NCBI GenBank assembly: GCA_017460885.1
Contig: JAFUAB010000051.1
Location: forward strand, 1 to 64,000
Direction: 5' to 3'
Length of the DNA: 64,000 nucleotides
Source of the DNA: Lachnospiraceae bacterium
GTDB taxonomy: Bacteria; Bacillota; Clostridia; Lachnospirales; Lachnospiraceae
Part shown: piece by piece, positions 57,322 through 64,000 of the stretch
Layout: each line of letters opens with the position of its first letter
Position numbering within the stretch: the stretch's first letter is position 1
Translations under genes and position numbers: made by a program
The notes under the pieces: model-generated
The model's input: only the letters and a program-made list of their open reading frames with translations
What the model was told of the DNA's origin: nothing
Databases searched by the model: none

Positions 57322-57367
57322 AATATGCTATATATAACATATTACATGACCACTGACTGTTTGTCAA
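57322..57367 (-). promoter_or_regulatory. higBA promoter and operator
   Basis: Leftward TTGACA, 17-bp spacer, TAATAT (57339-57344). Directly downstream and overlapping the -10 is an AT-rich palindrome with AATATG/CATATT arms (57322-57343), suitable for HigA autorepression. Confidence 0.8.
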
Positions 57368-57402
57368 TATGCTTTGATAGGATAACAGAATAGACTTCAA
57401 TA

Positions 57403-57885
57403 TCAGCTATTCCTGAGCCTTCCTTTCATCTCATCCTGCCTGAATGCCGTGGCAAGCGTCGCCGCCACCACTTTCTGCATCTCGTCGCTCAGCATGCTGT
57501 ACTCCCTGGCAAATCTCGCTGCTGACATTTTGATAGACTCATTGCTGATCCCGGCGATGACTTCTTCCAAAGATTCCCCTTCTTTTCTGTCCTCAACAGC
57601 GACCAGAAAATCGAACGGCACATTGAATTCTTTTGCTAAAAGCTCCAGCGTATCCAGATCGGGCATTCGCCCTGCCCTTTCCCAGACAGAAACCGTATTC
57701 TTCGTCACGCCGATTCTCTCAGCGAGATCCACCTGCCGGTATCCTTTTCCTTCCCTCAGCTCTTTCAAGCGGCTGGCAAAGGTCATCTCCCTTTTGTCAG
57801 GAAGGACTTCTTCCTCTGGAATTCCTTCAGAAACCCACTGCGCTTCTGAATCGATAATGCCGTCTTTGATCTTTTTGCCGTCCAT
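57403..57885 (-). CDS. XRE-family regulator
   Basis: About 160 residues. An acidic N-terminal arm precedes a Cro/C1 domain: FASRLKELREGKGYRQVDLAERIGVTKNTVSVWERAGRMPDLDTLELLAKEFNVPFDFLVAVED. The helical C-terminus probably dimerises. GAAGGAGGCGTT fits the ATG at 57885. It is divergent from the small gene at 58088, with two identical-type operators between, so it probably controls both. Confidence 0.88.
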   Translation of the reverse strand: MDGKKIKDGIIDSEAQWVSEGIPEEEVLPDKREMTFASRLKELREGKGYRQVDLAERIGVTKNTVSVWERAGRMPDLDTLELLAKEFNVPFDFLVAVEDRKEGESLEEVIAGISNESIKMSAARFAREYSMLSDEMQKVVAATLATAFRQDEMKGRLRNS

Positions 57886-57962
57886 AACGCCTCCTTCAAA
57901 TACACCTGCCAATGCCAAACTCTCTGCCTGGCTGGCTGCTAAACTGACTTCTAAACTCACTT

Positions 57963-58049
57963 TTAATATTCTACCACGATTACTTGACAATCGCAAAAGG
58001 ATATTTTATACTATCCTCATGGTATTCATATGCGATTACTTAATAATCG
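57963..58049. promoter_or_regulatory. Divergent promoters with two 17-bp palindromic operators
   Basis: Rightward TTGACA (57984-57989), 17 bp, TATACT (58007-58012). Leftward TTGTCA, 16 bp, TATTAA (-10 at 57963-57968). CGATTACTTGACAATCG (57977-57993) overlaps both -35 boxes. CGATTACTTAATAATCG (58033-58049) lies just past the rightward start. Both are inverted repeats of the same site. Confidence 0.8.
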
Positions 58050-58087
58050 TATCTGCAGTTTTCTTTGAGTTTTGAAAGGAGTCTATT

Positions 58088-58513
58088 ATGTACACACCAA
58101 CATTCCCAAGGGTCACCATCAGGCTCGAATCCCTCAATCTGGCACACGGCAAGCCAAAACTGCTTGACTGTCAGGCACAATCCGTTGAACTCGACGGGCG
58201 CATCACATTCTATCTGGATCTTACCAACTCCAAACTGAAGCAGAACCACTTCTCGTATGGATTCTTGAGCTCTATAATGTTGTGTTTCTCGAACAGGAAC
58301 GCTATGGCATTGTCCATACGATCATCTTCAGTGCCATCAGTTTTTTTCAACCACCTCAAGTCCAAACGTCAGGATTCTTTCCTCTCCCAGCAATCTGTCG
58401 AACTTTACATAAGCAGTCCTGTGATGCCGGTTGATTTTAACGATCCTGTTCTCCATACCCTTAAGCGGACCATCCAGAATATTGAGTTCACCGTTAATGA
58501 TCACGCCCAGTGA
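58088..58513 (+). CDS. Unknown protein, C-terminal part doubtful
   Basis: GAAAGGAGTCTATT precedes the ATG and a regulated promoter lies upstream, so a gene starts here: MYTPTFPRVTIRLESLNLAHGKPKLLDCQAQSVELDGRITFYLDLTNSKLKQN. After about residue 55 the composition becomes poor, and the last third runs antisense to the LoaP-like gene. Another frame in the same place (LELYNVVFLEQERYGIV) looks equally protein-like. A frameshift or truncation at about 58250 is therefore possible. Confidence 0.4.
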   Translation: MYTPTFPRVTIRLESLNLAHGKPKLLDCQAQSVELDGRITFYLDLTNSKLKQNHFSYGFLSSIMLCFSNRNAMALSIRSSSVPSVFFNHLKSKRQDSFLSQQSVELYISSPVMPVDFNDPVLHTLKRTIQNIEFTVNDHAQ

Positions 58514-58846
58514 CATATCTACCGCTCCGTCTTCTCCTGTAAAATGACTGATGATCCTTTGTTCGGATTCAGATACCGGGGCATATCCTTCGCTGTTTTT
58601 AAGGACGCATATGTAATTGCTGTATCCCCTTAGCCTTTCATGTACATATTGCGGATCAGCGGTATCTATGAATACATATCCCGGAAAGGCCGGTTTTAGC
58701 TTTACTGACTTAACCCCGTCCTCTCTCCAGAATACCTTTTTCTGAGGGATCCAGGCTCTGAGATACTTATCCGGGTTAAAAGTCACTCCTATACAGTCAA
58801 GAACATCCTGCTCATTTCTGGTAATAGTCCATATCACATACCACAT
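58337..58846 (-). CDS. LoaP-like NusG paralogue (processive antiterminator)
   Basis: 169 residues: MWYVIWTITRNEQDVLDCIGVTFNPDKYLRAWIPQKKVFWREDGVKSVKLKPAFPGYVFIDT is a NusG N-terminal domain, and MSLGVIINGELNILDGPLKGMENRIVKINRHHRTAYVKF is the KOW domain. Specialised NusG paralogues of this kind (LoaP in Firmicutes, UpxY in Bacteroides) promote read-through of long polysaccharide or metabolite operons. It lies within the capsule locus. ATG 58846 is the first with family similarity; the frame is open 36 codons further. Confidence 0.85.
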   Translation of the reverse strand: MWYVIWTITRNEQDVLDCIGVTFNPDKYLRAWIPQKKVFWREDGVKSVKLKPAFPGYVFIDTADPQYVHERLRGYSNYICVLKNSEGYAPVSESEQRIISHFTGEDGAVDMSLGVIINGELNILDGPLKGMENRIVKINRHHRTAYVKFDRLLGEERILTFGLEVVEKN

Positions 58847-59146
58847 GTCATTTTCACCGCTGCTTCTTTCTTTGACAGTGCTTCCCCAAAGTCGCCATCG
58901 CAGTAAGGATCTGTACAAAAAATACATATTGCCTGTTTTTCCCACCAATAGCACAGATCTTAAAGCATAGCTTCGCCAGCCGGATCCACATGAGCAAACA
59001 CGGACTCACATTTCATGTATGCCCATGTTCGATCACATAAATCCGATTCCATACTTCCGGGGAACTATTCCGTATCAGTTCCTTATGTCCCCTTCATGAC
59101 CCGAAAGGTGCCGTGCGCAACAATCCCGGGTCTCCGGTTTTGGATT

Positions 59147-59229
59147 ATCTCTCCCGCTCGATATGAACGGGAGAGATTGCGTATTTCTTCAAGAAATGCT
59201 GATCCGGATCAGCAGGTCTCAGGACCTGC
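59147..59229. promoter_or_regulatory. Stack of four palindromes in the LoaP leader
   Basis: In order: ATCTCTCCCG/CGGGAGAGAT with an 11-nt loop (59147-59177); ATTTCTTCAAGAAAT (59183-59197); TGCTGATCCGGATCAGCA, a perfect 18-bp palindrome (59197-59214); GCAGGTC/GACCTGC with a 4-nt loop (59212-59229). No strong T-run follows. They lie between the secreted-protein gene and the LoaP gene and could be termination or antiterminator-recognition structures. Confidence 0.55.
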
Positions 59230-59264
59230 CGGCTCTCTGTGTAAACAGATAAGGCCGCAGTTCC

Positions 59265-59897
59265 TTAGTTAAGGATGAATCTGACAGGACCTGACTTGGT
59301 CAGATCAAGCACTACATGATTCTTCCTGAGTTCCTTGATGGTCAGTGTTACCCACTTACCTTCAGAGAACTGCTGTACGGTGAGTTTCTCATTGCCCGTG
59401 ATCTTAGGCAGATAGAAATTAACCGTTACAGTGTTGCCGTCTTTTACAGGCAGGATGGCATTAAATACGTTGATCAGCTTTGCGCCTTCGGGAATGTCAG
59501 CCTTGACCTGGCTGTACCCGGGAGTCTTTGTAGTCAGCTTTCTTAAGTAAACATGCTGGGTTGAAGCCACTCCGTTGATCTGGATCTTGTCACCCTGAGA
59601 AACAGCGTATACGTCTGCCGCAGGAATGCCTGCAGGTGACGATACAGCGTTGTTGGCTACTTCCTCATAAGTCATACCGTAAGACTGCGCAACAGCCTGA
59701 ATTGCAGCCGGCGAACGATAGTCCATAGCCTTCTGCTCTGTGCCTGACATAGCCGATGTTCCGATCGTGGTCGAAGCAACAGGCACAACTGCTGTATCAG
59801 CTACGTCAGCTGCGGTCGATGATGGTGCTGCCAGAGCGGTCATGGAACCGGCCATTACGCTTACGGCAGCGATCAATGCAACAAGCTTTTTCTTCAT
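59265..59897 (-). CDS. Secreted protein of unknown function
   Basis: 210 residues with a clear Sec signal peptide (KKKL...VALIAAVSVMAGSMTALAA, cleavage after ALAA). The mature part starts low-complexity (TAADVADTAVVPVAST), then a helical segment (SPAAIQAVAQSYGMTYEEVANNAVSS) and a beta-rich C-terminus (HVYLRKLTTKTPGYSQVKADIPEG). It resembles secreted proteins encoded beside LCP enzymes in capsule loci of Lachnospiraceae. AAAGGAGAGGAAAGATG provides the ribosome site. Confidence 0.65.
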   Translation of the reverse strand: MKKKLVALIAAVSVMAGSMTALAAPSSTAADVADTAVVPVASTTIGTSAMSGTEQKAMDYRSPAAIQAVAQSYGMTYEEVANNAVSSPAGIPAADVYAVSQGDKIQINGVASTQHVYLRKLTTKTPGYSQVKADIPEGAKLINVFNAILPVKDGNTVTVNFYLPKITGNEKLTVQQFSEGKWVTLTIKELRKNHVVLDLTKSGPVRFILN

Positions 59898-60025
59898 CAT
59901 TCTTTCCTCTCCTTTCTATAGATTTTTGAGACGGTTCGTCTCCCCACATTCCCGGTGAGCAGATTATGTTCTGCGTCACCGGGATTCAATGATGTGGTAT
60001 ATCAACAGACTTGCGTCCATAGATA

Positions 60026-60904
60026 TCAATCGGTCTGATCCAGGCTTTCGTAAAAGCCGTCATCCTCGTCGGACAGGTATCTGGTCAGCTGCGCGCTTCC
60101 CGAATCTGTCAGCGACGCTATGACCACGAACTGCCGGTCACTGTCCTCGTCCCTCAGTCCGTCAAGTGTCACGATAAATGAATTCTCAACATTCAGAGGC
60201 ACAACAGGATCTGTTCGGACCATTCCCAGGCTTCGGTGGTTTTCATAATCCGTTATCCATTTACTGCATCCGGATACCGTAGTATAGTCATGACGTCTCA
60301 TTATGTCTGACCCCTCGTCATAATATGCCGCGATGATCTCATAGGTTAAGGTTGTATACGGAAGCACAATGTACATGGTCCTATGGGCATCGAAATAATC
60401 CGGATCCTCATACATATGCAGATCATAGAAAGGACCTGACTCATCGTCATCCGCTCCATGGATGATCGTATTGAAGTCGCTCATATCCATGTTGTTGTAC
60501 ATTTCAGTATATACGCACCCATGTTCATCAGGCTGACCGTCTGACCCGTGAGTCTGATAATGATCATCTGACTGACTTGCTCTCAGGATGGGATAATCCA
60601 GATCCGTACCCGGTATGTAGAGCCATGCATATATATCCGGATTCTCTGCCTTAAGGGCTTCAAAGTCTATCAGGTCATCCTCGGCGCTTTCCGACGCCGT
60701 TCCTGACTGATTTACCCAAGGAGCGGCTGTCTCGGCTTCCGAAATATCTTCCGCGGGGTCCGCCTCCTTTTCCTGATGTGTTTCCTCTCCTATTGAATCA
60801 GGCTGATCGTCATTGCCGGTCCGTCCGGAACATCCCGTCCCAAAAACGATCGCTGCACCTATGATCATGATCAGACCGCATATACAAAAGAGTTTTTCGT
60901 TCAT
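60026..60904 (-). CDS. Class B sortase-like lipoprotein lacking the catalytic His and Cys
   Basis: 292 residues. Lipoprotein signal with FGTGC (lipid-modified Cys25), an acidic linker to residue 75, then a sortase B-type barrel: NPDIYAWLYIPGTDLDYPILRASQSDDHYQTHGSDG and EDPDYFDAHRTMYIVLP. At the place of the catalytic His (IYGHN in active enzymes) it has IIHGAD (Ala151), and at TLSTC it has TLDGL (Leu250). The Arg is kept (DRQFVV, Arg257). It should not have transpeptidase activity. It sits directly after an LCP gene in the capsule locus; a binding or scaffold role is inferred. Confidence 0.8.
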   Translation of the reverse strand: MNEKLFCICGLIMIIGAAIVFGTGCSGRTGNDDQPDSIGEETHQEKEADPAEDISEAETAAPWVNQSGTASESAEDDLIDFEALKAENPDIYAWLYIPGTDLDYPILRASQSDDHYQTHGSDGQPDEHGCVYTEMYNNMDMSDFNTIIHGADDDESGPFYDLHMYEDPDYFDAHRTMYIVLPYTTLTYEIIAAYYDEGSDIMRRHDYTTVSGCSKWITDYENHRSLGMVRTDPVVPLNVENSFIVTLDGLRDEDSDRQFVVIASLTDSGSAQLTRYLSDEDDGFYESLDQTD

Positions 60905-60915
60905 GCCTTATGCCC

Positions 60916-62118
60916 TTATTGATGCACTTCCTTATAAAAAACCTCAATAATAAGCCTCTGCAGGGCGTCCTCATCCGGATAGAACTCATCAAATACCGAA
61001 TCCGGATTGTCCTCTGCAGCCACGTACTCTCCCTCCAGGGTATATATATCACCGGAATCAAACCTGAAATTCCCGGCCATGCCCGCCAGATATGCAACTT
61101 CACTGGCTGTTATGTTGGTCACCATCTGTTCGGCCAACGCATTATACAGCTTCACCGGAGTTGTGATGTCCGACCTCGTCTGTTCCTTGATCCTGTCGAT
61201 AAGCTCCGTAAGATATTGCTTCTCACGTTCCAGGCGTCCGTTTGCGCTCTCTCTTACCGCGGTGTCTCTGACGGTCACGTACCTGTATGCGGTCTCACCG
61301 TCCATATGCAGCTCGTCACCCTGTTTGAAGATCAGCTTGTGATCTCCGCTGGTCGTCACATCCTCCAGCACTGTCAGATCCACGCCGCCGACAGCATCCG
61401 TAATAGTCCTGACCGCGGCCATGTTTACAGCCACATATCCGTGGATCGGTATGTTATACATCAGATTGTCCACGGCCCTGACCTGATACTCGCAGCTCTG
61501 CTCCAAACCGTTCCCAAACCCATGCTGAGTGTTGATCTGTCCCGTAACGGTAGAAACATACGATCCGTTTTCGTCATATACTTCAATCGGCACCATCGTA
61601 TTACGGTTGATCGCAATAACACGGACCCTTTTATCTCCCGGATCGATAACCATCAGGAATAGTGCATCCGCCTGTCCGCCATTGGTCGCTCCCACGACCT
61701 CCCGCAGTGTTTCATCCCTTTTGTCCACTCCCATAAAAAGGAATGTCAGCAGAGAGTTGTCATATTCATAAATACTTCCGGCATATCTGATCCAGCCCTC
61801 CTGCCACTCAAGCTGTTCCTCTTCAGTCAGCACGGTTTCCGCTGTCTCTGCCGTGACCAGCGTCGGTGTGGGGCTTGCCGCCTGCACACTGAGGTTGTGC
61901 CGTCCTATGATGCCTGCTGCCGCGACTCCCCCGGCCACACCCAAAATGATCACAGCAAGTATGACCGCAGTGATCAAAAGCATACGTTTTCTTTTTTTCC
62001 TCTTCCGGGCTTTCGCGCGAGCGGGATTCAGTACCGCTTCCTTTTCGGCGTCAGCCCTCCTGTCGCGCCATCGCTTGGTTCTTGTACTCATTTTACTGTC
62101 ACCCGAATCCGTGTTCAT
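60916..62118 (-). CDS. LytR-CpsA-Psr (LCP) family phosphotransferase
   Basis: 400 residues. A highly basic cytoplasmic start (ARAKARKRKKRKR), one membrane segment (MLLITAVILAVIILGVAGGVAAAGI) and the LCP domain: FLFMGVDKRDE, ADALFLMVIDPGDKRVRVIAINRNTMVPIEVYDENG, YVAVNMAAVRTITDAVGGVDL, and Arg-rich RDTAVRESANGRLEREKQYL. LCP enzymes attach lipid-linked polysaccharides to the cell wall. The ATG at 62118 overlaps the preceding gene's end region. Fits the capsule locus. Confidence 0.9.
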   Translation of the reverse strand: MNTDSGDSKMSTRTKRWRDRRADAEKEAVLNPARAKARKRKKRKRMLLITAVILAVIILGVAGGVAAAGIIGRHNLSVQAASPTPTLVTAETAETVLTEEEQLEWQEGWIRYAGSIYEYDNSLLTFLFMGVDKRDETLREVVGATNGGQADALFLMVIDPGDKRVRVIAINRNTMVPIEVYDENGSYVSTVTGQINTQHGFGNGLEQSCEYQVRAVDNLMYNIPIHGYVAVNMAAVRTITDAVGGVDLTVLEDVTTSGDHKLIFKQGDELHMDGETAYRYVTVRDTAVRESANGRLEREKQYLTELIDRIKEQTRSDITTPVKLYNALAEQMVTNITASEVAYLAGMAGNFRFDSGDIYTLEGEYVAAEDNPDSVFDEFYPDEDALQRLIIEVFYKEVHQ

Positions 62119-62121
62119 GTG

Positions 62122-63090
62122 TCATTTAACGGTCACATTGACATAAGCAGTATTGGACACATTACCGTCCGAATCCGTCACAGTCAGCCCAACGCGATAA
62201 GTACCCTTTGTATTTACGTCAAATCTGGTATATTTCAATGTCGGAAACAGCGTCATGTAATTATCCTTATCATCGCTTAATGTCCCGATGACATTTACCC
62301 ATGCGGGATAGGTTCCGACGGTGGTTGATATTGAACTGCTTTTGAGTGCTATGGCAGGTCTGGCACCGGCTTCCGCTGCTGCTGCCGCGGCGATTTCGGC
62401 CTCTCTCGCCTGATTCGCGGCTCTGGCTGCCTCCGCCTCCGCCGCTCTCCGGGTTTCCTCCAGAATTTCGGACCTGATCTCATCCTTCAGACGCTTCAGG
62501 TCGTCCCTGCTCAGATCATCCAGACTGACCGGTTGCTCCGTACCGTCATTGTCAGTTTCCCCTTCATCCCCTGCCGGGTTTTCGTCTGTGTCCGGATCTT
62601 CATCCTGAGGTACTTCCTCCTGATCGGAGTCATCCGATACACTCGCTCCGGTTTCATCCGCCATCATCACTTCGCCCGGATCCGAATCAGCGTTCAGTTC
62701 CCCGCTTTCACCCTCAGGTACGGGTACGGACTCAGGCACGGTCACGGATTCCGGCTCACTGAAATCCGCCGCAAAGACTCTTGACTGCTTCGCCACGTTT
62801 CCGGACTTGTCGCTGACGGCATAGGTTACTATCGCTCTGGATCCATCCCTGTCCTCGACGATCTTTTCCACAAGGATCCTGTCCGTCACGTCTCCATCGC
62901 CGGAATCCATGGCGGTGACCCCTTCATACAGCAGGCCTTCATCCATATCCCGTTCATAAACAATATCATTGCTGCTGAATGATATGACCGGAGGCTTACT
63001 ATCGCCCAGAAATCTGACGACCGCGACCGATACGATCAGCAAAACATTTATGATTCCGATTGTAACTATAGGCCATTTCCTGTTATTCAT
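62122..63090 (-). CDS. Membrane-anchored protein with two Ig-like domains
   Basis: 322 residues. One N-terminal membrane anchor (IVTIGIINVLLIVSVAVVRFLG). Then a DUF5011/HYR-type beta domain (KPPVISFSSNDIVYERDMDEGLLYEGVTAMDSGDGDVTDRI), a long acidic low-complexity linker, a charged helix (DLKRLKDEIRSEILEETRRAAEAEAARAA) and a second Ig-like domain (FDVNTKGTYRVGLTVTDSDGNVSNTAYVNVTV). It lies between the CpsD kinase and LCP genes, where a Wzz/CpsC-type chain-length protein would be expected, but it is not of that family. Confidence 0.75.
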   Translation of the reverse strand: MNNRKWPIVTIGIINVLLIVSVAVVRFLGDSKPPVISFSSNDIVYERDMDEGLLYEGVTAMDSGDGDVTDRILVEKIVEDRDGSRAIVTYAVSDKSGNVAKQSRVFAADFSEPESVTVPESVPVPEGESGELNADSDPGEVMMADETGASVSDDSDQEEVPQDEDPDTDENPAGDEGETDNDGTEQPVSLDDLSRDDLKRLKDEIRSEILEETRRAAEAEAARAANQAREAEIAAAAAAEAGARPAIALKSSSISTTVGTYPAWVNVIGTLSDDKDNYMTLFPTLKYTRFDVNTKGTYRVGLTVTDSDGNVSNTAYVNVTVK

Positions 63091-63970
63091 CTTTGTTCAG
63101 ATCGATCATTTCCACTTCCGGATGATCATTCATATTCGAAGCAGCCGATGCTTTGACATTTTTTCCGGCTTTCCCGGACTTCTTTTTGGTGTCTGTTCGA
63201 TCTTTGACGTCAGAATTCGTATTTTTATCCAGAGAGGAGTCCGGCAGATTACCATATTCTCCGTAATTACCGTAGTATTTGCCGTAATATCTGCCATAAT
63301 ACCTTCCATAATATCTTCCGTAGGTACCGTAATGACCTCCGGACGACATATCCACCTTATTGAGTACCGCTCCAAGTATCCGACAGCCCGATCTGTCAAG
63401 CTGCTCCTTTACATTCTGTGCAAACCGGTAGCTCACGGCGTTATTCTCTATGACCATCACCGTTCCGTCACATTTCGTGGCTATTACAGCGGCATCGATC
63501 ACACTTCCGAGCGGTGGAGTATCCACGATAATGAAGTCAAAGATCTTTCTGGCATCCTCCAGGAATCTGGTAAACTTACTCCCTCCCATCAATTCACTCG
63601 GGTTAGGTGGTACAGGGCCGGCAAACACAACAAAAAGCGAGGGAAAATCAGTCTTGCAGAACACCTCCTCTGCCTTTCTCTGCCCAACCAGAAAATGCAC
63701 CAGACCATACCTGATCTGTCCGGTTCTGTATCTGGACACCAGCACGCTCTTGCGCAGATCCGCATCCACCAGAAGAGTCTTCTTGCCGGCTTCTGCAAAT
63801 GCCTGGGCAAGCCCCATGGATACACTGGATTTTCCTTCATTCGGAGTACAGCTGGTGATTGCTATGACCTTAACGTCCTCCCCGCAGAATTCCACGTTCG
63901 TTCTGAGTGATTTATAAGCTTCTTTGATCCTGAAGGACGATCCTTTTGTCTTAAGTATTACTTCCTGCAT
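63083..63970 (-). CDS. CpsD/CapB-type tyrosine autokinase
   Basis: 295 residues. Walker A SCTPNEGKSSVSMGLA, Walker A' LLVDADLRKS and Walker B FIIVDTPPLG are all present, as in bacterial BY-kinases that control capsule chain length. Near residue 228 there is a Tyr cluster made of repeated GRYY/GKYY units, about 11 Tyr in 27 residues, followed by a basic tail. Tyr-cluster phosphorylation regulates the complex with the CpsC adaptor. No CpsC gene is in the window, so it may lie just outside. The start at 63970 lacks a strong ribosome site. Confidence 0.9.
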   Translation of the reverse strand: MQEVILKTKGSSFRIKEAYKSLRTNVEFCGEDVKVIAITSCTPNEGKSSVSMGLAQAFAEAGKKTLLVDADLRKSVLVSRYRTGQIRYGLVHFLVGQRKAEEVFCKTDFPSLFVVFAGPVPPNPSELMGGSKFTRFLEDARKIFDFIIVDTPPLGSVIDAAVIATKCDGTVMVIENNAVSYRFAQNVKEQLDRSGCRILGAVLNKVDMSSGGHYGTYGRYYGRYYGRYYGKYYGNYGEYGNLPDSSLDKNTNSDVKDRTDTKKKSGKAGKNVKASAASNMNDHPEVEMIDLNKDE

Positions 63971-64000
63971 TTCTTGATCTCTTTTTTCTTTTCTTTTTGG

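Noticed and set aside
60910-61662. Long rightward reading frame of 250 codons
   Set aside because: It lies antisense to the LCP gene, whose domains are unmistakable.
1-64000. tRNA or rRNA genes and tRNA-linked attachment sites
   Set aside because: No T-arm-like GGTTCRAATCC with a matching cloverleaf and no rRNA sequence was seen on either strand; short or unusual genes could be missed.

Overview
The window looks like chromosome from an anaerobic Gram-positive gut or rumen bacterium of the Clostridia, most likely a Lachnospiraceae member. The reasons are the moderate GC content, strong AGGAGG-type ribosome sites, TTGACA/TATAAT promoters, a glycyl-radical enzyme and its radical-SAM activase (oxygen-labile chemistry), a CpsD/LytR-type capsule locus, a LoaP-like NusG paralogue, and many families typical of gut Clostridia. 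No rRNA, tRNA, integrase, relaxase or core housekeeping operon was seen; nearly all of it is accessory DNA.

Layout. (1) 0.3-3.1 kb: a truncated UDP-glucose dehydrogenase, an Rpn-type nuclease gene, a decayed GNAT toxin with its antitoxin, and a degenerate 34-bp tandem array. (2) 3.2-7.5 kb: a leftward operon of small enzymes (monooxygenase-like, GNAT, beta-lactamase fold, two flavin-binding proteins, deformylase-like, sce7726, HD) bracketed by two 72-bp direct repeats. (3) 7.7-11.5 kb: small conserved proteins, several driven by copies of one promoter module, plus VapBC and a DNA methylase. (4) 11.6-22 kb: DinJ-YafQ, then a prophage relic whose genes are chimeras made by deletions (terminase-small/Dcm/tail protein; helicase/AAA ATPase; an SSB tail), with a type III toxin-antitoxin locus and MazF inside it. 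(5) 22.2-28.1 kb: a rightward SOS-type cassette (XRE, ImmA/IrrE peptidase, Y-family polymerase, SRAP) followed by small XRE and zinc-ribbon proteins. (6) 28.2-36.7 kb: mixed genes, a TetR-controlled DsbA/MBL pair, a repeat-rich AT-rich interval and two membrane proteins. (7) 36.7-50.6 kb: a leftward surface-polysaccharide cluster. (8) 51.2-53.6 kb: an IS110-type element. (9) 53.9-58.5 kb: VanZ, unknowns, HigBA, regulators and a 1-kb repeat-rich gap. (10) 58.3-64 kb: the assembly side of the capsule locus (CpsD kinase, Ig-like surface protein, LytR-CpsA-Psr ligase, sortase-like lipoprotein, secreted protein, LoaP-like antiterminator).

How the parts fit. The two leftward blocks at 36.7-50.6 and 58.3-64 kb together look like one Wzx/Wzy-type polysaccharide locus split by IS110 and toxin-antitoxin insertions. 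Initiation is by a WcaJ-type phosphosugar transferase, extension by four glycosyltransferases (one switched off by a poly-G tract), decoration by a cytidylyltransferase / SDR / LicD module, export by Wzx and polymerisation by Wzy. The most unusual content is a 672-residue glycyl-radical enzyme in the middle of this cluster with its activase at the far end of the same gene string. That suggests a radical step in making or modifying a surface-glycan precursor. Other points worth attention are the type III toxin-antitoxin locus, the poly-G switches, the catalytically dead sortase homologue, the repeated promoter-palindrome modules and the deletion-fused phage genes.
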